Virus record (IMG/VR): IMGVR_UViG_3300037468_000169
Coordinates: 1-37,676 of that record
DNA: 37,676 nucleotides
Origin: a virus
Strand: one strand, 5' to 3'
Within the stretch, counting starts at the first letter, position 1, and each line of letters begins with the position of its first letter. Shown here in pieces: positions 12,622 to 19,241 of this stretch. A program made the translations under genes and the position numbers. The notes beneath the pieces are model-generated. The model saw only the letters and a program-made list of their open reading frames with translations. It did no database searches and was not told the origin of the DNA.

Positions 12622-14130
12622 ATGAAATACGAAGATTTAAGACCTATACAGCAACACACGGTCGGGCTATTGCGCCCAGACTGGAAGAAATACGACACCC
12701 ACTTAATAAATGCGGCGTGCGGCTTCGGCAAAACGGCCATGGCCAGCTACCTATGCCAAGCGTTTGCGCAATCGCGACAAAAAACGCTATTTGCTGCGCC
12801 CTACGTCACCCTAGTTGACCAGACCTATACCCGTTTTAGCCAGTACGGCCACACCGATCTAGGCGTTATTTGGCAAAAAGACGAGCGCACAGACCCAAGC
12901 GCTATGGTTCAAATAGCCAGCGCGGACACGCTAATCAGGCGGGCATTCCCGACTGACATCAAGGTTTTGATCGTTGACGAATGCGACTTAAAGCGAAAGG
13001 CGATTCTGGAAATCATGAAAACGCCAGGCTTGAAAACCATCGGGCTCACCGCGACGCCTTACGCTCAGTGGCTCGGCACTCATTACCAGAATTTCATCAA
13101 GCCGTGCTCGACCCAACAGCTCATCGATGATGGCCTGCTGACGCCTTTTGATATTTCCGCGCCATTCAGGCCGGATTTGAATGGTGTCAAAGTCAAGAAG
13201 AACACCCATGGCGAGTACGATTACGACGAAGAGGCGATTAGCCAGATTATGGGCGATGCCAAGATTGCCGGCAACATCCTAGACAATTGGCTGCGATATG
13301 GGGAGAACGAACCCACTATTGGTTTTGCCCCAAACGTATCGACAGCGAACGCATACACTGCGCAATTTAGAGCCGCAGGCATAGCCGCCGAGGTGGTGAC
13401 CGCGGACACGCCGATTGAAGAGCGGAAGGTCATTTTCAGTCGGTTCGCTGACGGTATAGTCAAAGTTATTTGGAATGTCGGGGTGTTGGGAGCCGGCTTT
13501 GATTCAGACGTTAGGTGCATAATTTGGGCCAAGCCAACTAAATCCGAGCGCACTTGGGTTCAAGGGGTTATGCGCGGGAGCAGGCCAGCCAAAGGCAAGG
13601 CCAGCTGCCGGCTTTTTGACCATAGCGGCACATTCTACCGCCTAGGATGCCCAACACAGATCGAATATTTCGAGCTTCACGACGGTAGCGACGGCATGGA
13701 AGAGGCGCGCAAAGCAAAAAGGGAAAAACGCGAAAAGAGCACCGAGGGCAAAACATGCACACAATGTCAGCGCGTGAAAGAGGCGGGCGAGTACGTTTGC
13801 CGCAGATGCGGGCATAAACCAGTTGCGGGTGAAATCACGGTGGACGTTGACGAGACCATCGGGCTTCACGCGGTGACCGGAAAAGTAAAAACGTTCACGA
13901 TGGCAGAAAAGGCTCAATTTTACGGGGAACTTTTAGGATTTCAAAAAGAACGGGCAAACGCTGGCAAAATTTATTCTGACGGCTGGGTATCTAACCAGTA
14001 CCGACAACGGTTCGGAGTTTGGCCAAAAGGCCTGTCGAAAACACCGCTGCCAGTCAGCCCGACAACAGCAGGTTACATAAAATCCAGCCAGATCGCGTAT
14101 GCCAAGGGCAAAGCTAAGGCCAGCGCATGA
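12622..14130 (+). CDS. SF2 (DEAD/DEAH-like) DNA helicase
   Basis: This is a 502-residue protein with superfamily 2 motifs: Walker A 'ACGFGKTA' (residues 32-39), 'DECD' box (119-122), 'TATP' (143-146), 'GVLGAGFDSD' and a motif VI-like 'QGVMRGSR' near 310. The DECD box differs from the common DEAD/DEAH forms. A Cys4 zinc ribbon ('CTQC ... CRRCG', about residues 375-395) follows the helicase core. It would unwind DNA at phage replication forks or restart sites. It overlaps by 4 bases with a TOPRIM primase gene, so the two probably act together in replication initiation. Confidence 0.88.
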   Translation: MKYEDLRPIQQHTVGLLRPDWKKYDTHLINAACGFGKTAMASYLCQAFAQSRQKTLFAAPYVTLVDQTYTRFSQYGHTDLGVIWQKDERTDPSAMVQIASADTLIRRAFPTDIKVLIVDECDLKRKAILEIMKTPGLKTIGLTATPYAQWLGTHYQNFIKPCSTQQLIDDGLLTPFDISAPFRPDLNGVKVKKNTHGEYDYDEEAISQIMGDAKIAGNILDNWLRYGENEPTIGFAPNVSTANAYTAQFRAAGIAAEVVTADTPIEERKVIFSRFADGIVKVIWNVGVLGAGFDSDVRCIIWAKPTKSERTWVQGVMRGSRPAKGKASCRLFDHSGTFYRLGCPTQIEYFELHDGSDGMEEARKAKREKREKSTEGKTCTQCQRVKEAGEYVCRRCGHKPVAGEITVDVDETIGLHAVTGKVKTFTMAEKAQFYGELLGFQKERANAGKIYSDGWVSNQYRQRFGVWPKGLSKTPLPVSPTTAGYIKSSQIAYAKGKAKASA

Positions 14131-15071
14131 GCAGCACAATCGAAGAGGCGCGGGGCAATTGGGGCTATATTTTCGAGAAATACGGCCTGCCGCCTATCAC
14201 CGGAGGCAAACATTACCCGGGAGAGTGCCCGATTTGCAAAAGCAAGGGGGCCTTTAGGATTGACGACAGGTGCGGGGATGGCTCGTGGATATGTAAATGT
14301 GGATCGGGCTCAGGGTTCAAACTATTAGAGCAAGTGACCGGTAAAGATTTTAAAACGCTGGCGGCTGAAATTGACAAGCTGCTAGGCAGGACATACCAAA
14401 CGGGCGAACGCCAACCAACGGAAAAGATGAACAAGGTCAAGCAGGCCCGCGACAAGTTTTTAGCACTACCAAAAATAAAAGGAACACAGGCTCAGGAATA
14501 CCTAAACGCACGGGGGATTTACGAAATGCCCAGCCGCGGCATTAGGTTTGCAGATAGCGAGCTGGACAGCACCACAGGCAGTAGATTCGGAACAATATTC
14601 AGTGTGGCAAGTGACGATTATGGCGAGCCGGTTTACATTCATCGGACGTATTTGGATGGAGCAGGAAAGGCCGATATCGCCACACCTAGGAAGCTGTTTA
14701 GCTTGAAGGAATTTGAAGGCCCAGCAGCGGTTAAAATGTTTGAGGTCGCTGATGTACTTGGAATTAGCGAGGGAATCGAAACAGGCTTAAGCGCTCACGC
14801 ACTGTATAAAATGCCAGTATGGGCCACACTGAACACGAGCATAATGAGGAAATTCCGAGCGCCGACAGGAGTCAAAACACTCTACATTTTCGCGGACAAT
14901 GACAAAAACGGCGCAGGTCTGGCGGCAGGTTTCGAGTGCGGGCACAGGAACATTTTAACGAATAACGACGTTGTTGAGGTGGTGATCCGGTGGCCGGAGG
15001 ACTACGGAAAAGACTTTAACGATGTTTTGGTTGCCGGTGGCAAGGTTATCGAGTGGAGGTTGAGCAAATGA
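14127..15071 (+). CDS. DNA primase with zinc and TOPRIM domains
   Basis: This is a 314-residue protein. The N-terminal zinc-binding module has C34, C37, C56 and C58 ('GECPICKSKGAFR', 'WICKCGSG'), as in P4-alpha/T7-type primases. The C-terminal half contains 'GISEGIETGLSA' (the TOPRIM Glu) and 'IFADNDKNGAGLAAG' (DxDxxG), the metal-binding TOPRIM core. It makes RNA primers for phage replication. No fused helicase domain is present, because the neighbouring SF2 helicase supplies that activity. The start overlaps the helicase stop by 4 bases. Confidence 0.88.
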   Translation: MSSTIEEARGNWGYIFEKYGLPPITGGKHYPGECPICKSKGAFRIDDRCGDGSWICKCGSGSGFKLLEQVTGKDFKTLAAEIDKLLGRTYQTGERQPTEKMNKVKQARDKFLALPKIKGTQAQEYLNARGIYEMPSRGIRFADSELDSTTGSRFGTIFSVASDDYGEPVYIHRTYLDGAGKADIATPRKLFSLKEFEGPAAVKMFEVADVLGISEGIETGLSAHALYKMPVWATLNTSIMRKFRAPTGVKTLYIFADNDKNGAGLAAGFECGHRNILTNNDVVEVVIRWPEDYGKDFNDVLVAGGKVIEWRLSK

Positions 15072-15256
15072 AATATGCCGTGTGCGTTAAAAAGAATTTA
15101 CAGGAACGATTGTGCAGCGGCGGGCGTATTTGGGTCGGTTGGAATGCTGACGACTATGTGACGAAGGGCGAGCGAATAACCACAACAGACAAAGCCAAGG
15201 CGCAGGAATTAGTGAAGAATTTTTGGGAGCACGTCGTGGAGGTGAGCAATGACTGA
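15068..15256 (+). CDS. Small hypothetical protein
   Basis: This is a 62-residue protein starting MKYAVCVKKN. I chose ATG 15068, which overlaps the primase stop (ATGA) and has GGAGG at 15055-15059. A GTG at 15053 is an alternative but would sit on top of that ribosome site. It has a mixed alpha/beta look, with 'TTDKAKAQELVKNFWEHVVEV' at the C-terminus. The function is unknown. It overlaps the next gene by 8 bases. Confidence 0.6.
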   Translation: MKYAVCVKKNLQERLCSGGRIWVGWNADDYVTKGERITTTDKAKAQELVKNFWEHVVEVSND

Positions 15257-15710
15257 CTGCGAATTTACGGTAGACTCCGTAAACTCATTAAAGTGCGCCC
15301 ACATGTGGCTAGATGAGAATTTTAGGTCGAATGGATTCACGCGGTACAAGTTCAGGCATGGGAAAAGCGCCAGCCTGCCGATGAATGCCTTGCTCCACGT
15401 CTGGCTCACAGAACTTGCGGCGCATTTTGCCAAGTGCGACCCGAAAGAAGTTAGCGTGAACATGGCGGAAGGGATGAAGCGGACGGCAAAAGGTTTATGT
15501 TATCGGGAAACCGCCTGGAGCTGGCTAGTCTATGACGTGTGGTGCCCGATGACTCACAGGTCCAAGGTGGATTACACAAGCAGCGCGAGCTGGGCCAAAG
15601 GCGAAAAGTCTGATTTTTTGAATTGGTTGCAGGCGTTCGCGGCGCAGCATGGGTGCATCCTGGAGTCAAAAGGCGAATTTTCGGAACTGAAAAAGGCTCA
15701 GCATGAATAA
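15249..15710 (+). CDS. NinB-like recombination protein (putative)
   Basis: This is a 153-residue protein. The segment 'SLPMNALLHVWLTELAAHF' resembles the 'RSL-x-QN-x-LW' signature of lambda NinB, and the tail 'EKSDFLNWLQAFAAQHGCIL' resembles NinB's C-terminal helix and 'AFG-x-x-x-GV' end. NinB (Orf) is a single-strand DNA-binding recombination mediator that loads annealing proteins. The gene directly precedes ninG, as in lambdoid nin regions, which supports the call. The Gln of the QN pair is replaced by Met here. The identity is moderate by eye only. Confidence 0.5.
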   Translation: MTDCEFTVDSVNSLKCAHMWLDENFRSNGFTRYKFRHGKSASLPMNALLHVWLTELAAHFAKCDPKEVSVNMAEGMKRTAKGLCYRETAWSWLVYDVWCPMTHRSKVDYTSSASWAKGEKSDFLNWLQAFAAQHGCILESKGEFSELKKAQHE

Positions 15711-16230
15711 AATTAGGACCAAGAAGTGCCGGGCGTGCGGGGAGCAGTTCAAGCCGTTCAACTCACTAGCCAAGGCGTGCGGCATCCAGTGCGCACTTGT
15801 CTTGGGGCGAGAGGCTACAGCAAAAAAGGCCAAGGCCGAGTTTAAGGCTAAAGACACCTCAAGCCTTAAGCCTTTAGCCCAAAAGGTTTTCAACACCTAT
15901 ATCCGGCTCAGGGACGAGGGCGAGGGGTGCATAAGCTGCGAGAAGCCGAAAGATTGGCAGGGGCAATGGCACGCTGGTCACTACATGACAACCGGAGCGC
16001 GCCCGCAGTTGCGTTTCAACGAGCAAAACGTCTGGCGACAGTGTAGCCAGTGCAACCTATACCTTTCGGGCAATCTGGCGCAATACAGGCTGAAATTGGT
16101 AGACCGAATAGGGCGCGTAGCAGTGGAGGCGCTAGAGGCAGACACCAGCAGCGCGAAATTCAGGGCGGAGGATTACACCCGAATCATTACTGAATATAGG
16201 TTAAAAATTAAGCAGATGAAAAATAGTTAA
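15703..16230 (+). CDS. ninG: NinG/Rap recombination protein
   Basis: This is a 175-residue protein with the lambda NinG layout. It has an N-terminal Cys knuckle ('KKCRACGEQFKPF'), a basic Lys/Ala-rich helix, then 'GEGCISCEKPKDWQGQWHAGHYMTTGA' and 'NVWRQCSQCNLYLSGN', an HNH-like zinc centre. In lambda, Rap/NinG cleaves branched DNA and boosts Red-pathway recombination. Together with the exonuclease and annealing protein on the leftward operon, it completes a phage recombination set. It overlaps the NinB-like gene by 8 bases and ends 18 bases before the second operator-promoter. Confidence 0.9.
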   Translation: MNKIRTKKCRACGEQFKPFNSLAKACGIQCALVLGREATAKKAKAEFKAKDTSSLKPLAQKVFNTYIRLRDEGEGCISCEKPKDWQGQWHAGHYMTTGARPQLRFNEQNVWRQCSQCNLYLSGNLAQYRLKLVDRIGRVAVEALEADTSSAKFRAEDYTRIITEYRLKIKQMKNS

Positions 16231-16248
16231 GTTATTTGCATAAATCGC

Positions 16249-16277
16249 TTGCGGTAATCGCTTACCGCCGCTATAGT
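16249..16277 (+). promoter_or_regulatory. Promoter with embedded GCGGTAA-N4-TTACCGC operator (copy 2)
   Basis: TTGCGG (16249-16254), 17 bases and TATAGT (16272-16277) form the promoter. A perfect 7-bp palindrome, GCGGTAA-TCGC-TTACCGC (16251-16268), spans the -35 and spacer. It matches the module at 9994-10022 in all these features, including the leader that ends in AAGGGGAA before the ATG. Confidence 0.78.
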
Positions 16278-16323
16278 TACATCACTGCCAAGCAATACCG
16301 CTAGGCGGAATAAGGGGAAGAGC

Positions 16324-16530
16324 ATGCAAGACAAGCTGATCAGTTTAGGCGGAAAAGTGTGGGAAAAAGATGCGATGAAACGCATCTACTTGTCTCAGGA
16401 GCTTGCAAATAAAGCGGGGCTAGGAATTAGCTTCAATGAAAAGAAGCATAAGCTTTATTTTGATTGCTTGGCGTCAAAATTCGCCGGGTCTTCAGAGTGC
16501 TTCGTAAAAGCTTTGAACGCAAACATCTAA
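16324..16530 (+). CDS. Small hypothetical protein behind operator-promoter 2
   Basis: This is a 68-residue soluble protein with an alternating charged/hydrophobic pattern and a cysteine pair in its second half. An AAGGGGAAGAGC leader precedes ATG 16324, almost the same as before the 49-residue gene at 10069. The two proteins themselves are not clearly alike. A small regulator or host-takeover protein is possible, but nothing in the sequence proves it. Confidence 0.58.
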   Translation: MQDKLISLGGKVWEKDAMKRIYLSQELANKAGLGISFNEKKHKLYFDCLASKFAGSSECFVKALNANI

Positions 16531-16536
16531 CAACAG

Positions 16537-16556
16537 CCCGCGTCACCCGGCGCGGG
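16537..16556 (+). promoter_or_regulatory. GC hairpin before pentapeptide-repeat gene
   Basis: CCCGCG (16537-16542) and CGCGGG (16551-16556) form a perfect stem with an 8-base loop in the 42-base gap. It lies just before the GAGGGG ribosome site of the next gene. There is no T run, so it may pause transcription, protect RNA, or tune translation rather than terminate. Confidence 0.4.
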
Positions 16557-16572
16557 AATTGAGGGGAAAGAA

Positions 16573-17286
16573 ATGAAAATTGAAATAAAAAACAGATTCA
16601 CTCATGCACTAATATTTGCGCATGAGTGCGACGACAACACAATCAAAACCACGGCATTGGAGGCGATAAAGCAGGGAGCCGACCTGCGCGATGCCGACCT
16701 GCGCGCTGCCGACCTGCGCGCTGCCGATCTGCGCGGTGCCGACCTGTTCGGTGCCAATCTGAGCGGTGCCGACCTGCGCGGTGCCGACCTGTTCGGTGCC
16801 AACCTGAGCGGTGCCAACCTGAGCTGTGCCGACCTGAGCGGTGCCGACCTGAGCGGTGCCAACCTGCGCGGTGCCAACCTGAGCTGTGCCGACCTGAGCG
16901 GTGCCGACCTGAGCGGTGCCAACCTGCGCTGTGCCAATCTGAGCGGTGCCGACCTGAGCGGTGCCGACCTGAGCGGTGCCGACCTGTTCGGTGCCAACCT
17001 GAGCTGTGCCGACCTGAGCGGTGCTAAAATGTTCGATGAAATACTGGTTATTTCCCCATTATCAATAAACGGACTGTATTGGGACGTGCTAATAACTGGC
17101 GAGAATTTAAAAATAGGCTGTCAGCGTCATTCGCACATCAAGTGGATGGAATTTTCAGATGGCGAAATTTCACAAATGGATTCCTGCGCGCTGGCGTTTT
17201 GGGCTGAATGTAAAGCGATTTTGATGAATTTATGCGAAATTCAGAAAAAGAAAAGCGATGATTTTTGCATTAAAAATGGGAATTGA
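16573..17286 (+). CDS. Pentapeptide-repeat protein
   Basis: This is a 237-residue protein. Residues about 35-153 are nearly perfect A(D/N)LxG/C pentapeptides (ADLSG, ANLRG, ADLFG), predicted to form a right-handed quadrilateral beta-helix of about six coils. The N-terminal 34 residues are a small alpha/beta cap. The C-terminal 80 residues ('GLYWDVLITGENLKIGCQRH', 'WMEFSDGEISQMD', 'FWAECKAILMNLC') are a conserved non-repeat domain I recall from other phage pentapeptide proteins. Qnr/MfpA-type members mimic DNA and bind gyrase. Whether this one does is unknown, but a DNA-mimic or host-interaction role is plausible. Confidence 0.88.
   Translation: MKIEIKNRFTHALIFAHECDDNTIKTTALEAIKQGADLRDADLRAADLRAADLRGADLFGANLSGADLRGADLFGANLSGANLSCADLSGADLSGANLRGANLSCADLSGADLSGANLRCANLSGADLSGADLSGADLFGANLSCADLSGAKMFDEILVISPLSINGLYWDVLITGENLKIGCQRHSHIKWMEFSDGEISQMDSCALAFWAECKAILMNLCEIQKKKSDDFCIKNGN
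16676..17030 (+). repeat. Tandem 15-bp repeats encoding pentapeptides
   Basis: About 23 consecutive 15-base units based on GTGCCGACCTGAGCG, differing mainly at one or two codons (GAC/AAC, AGC/CGC/TTC, GGT/TGT). The DNA identity is much higher than protein constraint needs, which suggests recent expansion or homogenisation. Long open frames on the other strand and frames here are by-products of the repeat. Confidence 0.9.
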
Positions 17287-17295
17287 GGGGGAGTT

Positions 17296-17490
17296 ATGGC
17301 ACTTGATTTACAGTTTAGGATAGAGGCAAAAGACGCCAGTAGGTGGTTAGAAGAGGCGACAGCCAAGGCCAAAAAGTTGGCAGGCACTGACGACGCCTAC
17401 CTACAAGCAGACGTTTTTGTTTTTCAGCCGTCGTCCGGTCGGTGGTTCACGAAAAATGCGGGCAGCTTGAGGATGGTGGCGCATGGCTAA
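17296..17490 (+). CDS. Small hypothetical protein
   Basis: This is a 64-residue protein starting MALDLQFRIEAKDASRWLEE, with GAGGGGG upstream. A helical middle ('ATAKAKKLAGTDDAYLQA') is followed by a beta-like end with 'FVFQPSSGRWFTKNAG'. It overlaps the next small gene by 8 bases. No family is recognised. Confidence 0.55.
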   Translation: MALDLQFRIEAKDASRWLEEATAKAKKLAGTDDAYLQADVFVFQPSSGRWFTKNAGSLRMVAHG

Positions 17491-17620
17491 GCCAAAGAAG
17501 CTGATAATGGCCGAGATGAAATTGCGCAGAAAAGCGCAGGGATTAAAACAAGTGGCGTTTTGGCTAACAGAAGCCGAGGCCAATTCGGTTAAGCAATTTA
17601 TCGAGAAGATGAAAAAATGA
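17483..17620 (+). CDS. Small basic protein, ribbon-helix-helix-like
   Basis: This is a 45-residue protein overlapping both neighbours. A very basic N-terminus ('MKLRRKAQGLKQ') is followed by 'VAFWLTEAEANSVKQFIEKM'. The short alternating strand, the loop with Thr-Glu and the helix resemble ribbon-helix-helix DNA-binding proteins such as small phage repressors and antitoxins. This is a visual match only. If correct, it is a candidate regulator for the palindromic operators in this genome. Confidence 0.55.
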   Translation: MAKPKKLIMAEMKLRRKAQGLKQVAFWLTEAEANSVKQFIEKMKK

Positions 17621-17850
17621 TAAGAATCATTGGGGATCGAATAGCAATAGCGCCGCCAAGCTCGCCTATTTTGGTGACTGTGGAAAAGTCGGGCGACAAA
17701 CTCCGGCTTGAGTCAAGTTTTGCATCAACATTCAGGGCGCAGCAGATAATCAAAAGCCGTGCCAATAATATTTTTGGGGTGTTCGACCGTACCATGGTTG
17801 AGCAGTTCAAAACAATGGCTAGGGCATGGGTGGTGCAAAATGGAGGCTAA
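17617..17850 (+). CDS. Small hypothetical protein
   Basis: This is a 77-residue protein whose ATG overlaps the preceding TGA (ATGA). The first half is beta-like ('IRIIGDRIAIAPPSSPILVTVE'). The second half is helical and basic. There is no membrane segment or catalytic motif. It is one of a chain of very short overlapping genes between the pentapeptide and lysis genes. Confidence 0.55.
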   Translation: MIRIIGDRIAIAPPSSPILVTVEKSGDKLRLESSFASTFRAQQIIKSRANNIFGVFDRTMVEQFKTMARAWVVQNGG

Positions 17851-17854
17851 ACCC

Positions 17855-18025
17855 ATGCCACAGAGCGGCTGGCACGAGCACAACAGCCACAGGCCGCCCG
17901 TGAAGGGCGGGAGCTGGGTGACGGTGATCGACCGGCTTAGCGGCATCAAAATGACAGGCCCGGCGCGTGAGTTTTGCTGGGAAAACGTAGTTAAGTTCAG
18001 GGTGATTCGTGAAAGTTCCAGATGA
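17855..18025 (+). CDS. Small hypothetical protein
   Basis: This is a 56-residue protein beginning MPQSGWHEHNSHRPP. I chose ATG 17855 because GGAGG lies at 17842-17846. An ATG at 17840 overlapping the upstream gene is an alternative that adds five residues. A 'GGSWVTVIDRLSGIKMTGPA' segment is beta-like and the N-terminus is His-rich. The function is unknown. It overlaps the next gene by 17 bases. Confidence 0.5.
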   Translation: MPQSGWHEHNSHRPPVKGGSWVTVIDRLSGIKMTGPAREFCWENVVKFRVIRESSR

Positions 18026-18188
18026 AGTCATTGAGCATTGCGCGGCGCATAAGCTGTGCAAAGGCTGTAAAATAGGGTGCACTGCGCCAGTTTCGGACCG
18101 TGATTTCGACGGCTGGGTAGAGTCGCAGATTGCGAAAATAGAGGCGTTTTTGGCTGAAAAAAGGCGAAATTCTGCGGAAATGTGCTAA
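18009..18188 (+). CDS. Small cysteine-cluster protein
   Basis: This 59-residue frame starts at GTG 18009, overlapping the previous gene. Cys at positions 11, 17, 20 and 24 (with His residues at 10 and 14) form a probable metal site ('HCAAHKLCKGCKIGC'). It is followed by a helical, charged C-terminus. The compact overlap and zinc-finger spacing support a real gene. A nucleic-acid or protein-interaction role is possible. Confidence 0.55.
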   Translation: MKVPDEVIEHCAAHKLCKGCKIGCTAPVSDRDFDGWVESQIAKIEAFLAEKRRNSAEMC

Positions 18189-18214
18189 AATAACAGCAAA
18201 TTAAGGGGTGAATT

Positions 18215-18781
18215 GTGATTATTGACTTGGTTAAAAAGGCGTTAGCAGCCGAGGGTTCCAATATCGAGCCGGAAGCCTTAGCGGCATTTTTGGACGTCGA
18301 AAGCGCCGGCAAAGGTTTTAGTGCCGATGGGAAGTTGATTATTCAGTTCGAGCCGAAATACTTTAAAAGGTTGTCGCCAAAAAGCTCGCCGGATGGTGTG
18401 TGGGACACGAACCAAGTTCAAGGGCAGCAGTCAGAGTGGGCCGCATTCAATAGCGCATTCAAGCTAAACGCACTGGCTGCGATGGGGTCGTGCTCGATAG
18501 GAATGCCGCAGATTATGGGCACCCACTGGAAGCGGTTGGGTTATTCTAGTGTTGGCGCAATGTGGGACGACTTCAAAACTGGCGAGCAGGCACAGGTCAA
18601 TGCCTTGGTGCGGTTCGTAAAAACCGATTCACGGCTTGAGGAGGCGCTAAAAGCCAAAGATTGGACGAAGGTCGCCACGATTTACAACGGCGCCGGCTTC
18701 CGTGAGATCGCCAAAAAGTACGGCGGTGACCCATATGACATGCGGCTTGATAAAGCGTACAACAAGAGAAAAAAAGCATGA
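18215..18781 (+). CDS. Endolysin, N-acetylmuramidase family
   Basis: This is a 188-residue protein with the pattern of the DUF3380-type muramidases: 'ALAAFLDVESAGKGFSADGK' (with the catalytic-type Glu), 'LIIQFEPKYFKRLSP', 'SCSIGMPQIMGTHWKRLGY' and 'IYNGAGF'. It cleaves the glycan backbone of peptidoglycan at lysis. It starts at GTG 18215 with AAGGGG upstream. There is no signal peptide, so export depends on the holin encoded directly downstream, which overlaps by 4 bases. No cell-wall-binding domain is present, in line with a Gram-negative host. Confidence 0.88.
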   Translation: MIIDLVKKALAAEGSNIEPEALAAFLDVESAGKGFSADGKLIIQFEPKYFKRLSPKSSPDGVWDTNQVQGQQSEWAAFNSAFKLNALAAMGSCSIGMPQIMGTHWKRLGYSSVGAMWDDFKTGEQAQVNALVRFVKTDSRLEEALKAKDWTKVATIYNGAGFREIAKKYGGDPYDMRLDKAYNKRKKA

Positions 18782-19203
18782 GCCTAGACCCATTGACAGC
18801 ACTGCTAGACATCGGCAAAACGGCGCTAGATAAATTCATTCCAGACCCACAAGCAAAAGCGCAGGCAGTCCTAGAGCTGCAGAAGCTTCACGCAGCGGGG
18901 GATAGCGAACAGCTCCAGGCGCAGGTGCAGCTAATCTTGGCCCAGACCGACATCAACAAAGTCGAGGCGGCGAGCTCATCAGTTTTCGTAGCAGGGTGGC
19001 GACCGTTTATAGGCTGGGTATGCGGATTTGCATTGGCTTACGACTTCATAGCTGAGCCGTTCTTGCGGTATCTAGCGCAAGTGGTGTTCAGCTACTCGGG
19101 AACGTTTCCGATCATCAATACGGACGCGCTGAGCACCATTCTCATGGGGATGCTAGGACTAGGTGCAATGCGCACAATCGAGAAGATGGGAGGTAAGGCG
19201 TGA
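18778..19203 (+). CDS. Holin of the 3-TM type
   Basis: This is a 141-residue protein. The N-terminal 60 residues are helical and soluble. They are followed by 'VFVAGWRPFIGWVCGFALAY' and two further hydrophobic segments ending in 'GMLGLGAMRTIEKMGGKA'. The 'AGWRPFIGW' motif is characteristic of the 3-TM holin family found in gene transfer agents and phages. It would open the membrane for the adjacent muramidase. The start overlaps the endolysin stop. No Rz/Rz1 spanin pair was recognised next to it. Confidence 0.8.
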   Translation: MSLDPLTALLDIGKTALDKFIPDPQAKAQAVLELQKLHAAGDSEQLQAQVQLILAQTDINKVEAASSSVFVAGWRPFIGWVCGFALAYDFIAEPFLRYLAQVVFSYSGTFPIINTDALSTILMGMLGLGAMRTIEKMGGKA

Positions 19204-19241
19204 TCATCAGAATGGCAGGCGAGCTAGAGGACCAATTGTGA
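19200..19241 (+). pseudogene. 13-codon frame between holin and ParB gene, possible remnant
   Basis: A GTG overlapping the holin stop opens a 13-codon frame (VIIRMAGELEDQL) whose TGA overlaps the GTG start of the ParB-domain gene. It may be the relic of a gene deleted when the modification cassette was inserted, or simply a translational bridge. There is no evidence of function. Confidence 0.25.

Noticed and set aside
16602-17027. Long Arg/Pro/Leu/Ser-rich frames on both strands within the pentapeptide gene
   Set aside because: They follow automatically from the 15-base repeat and have no natural composition or start signal.
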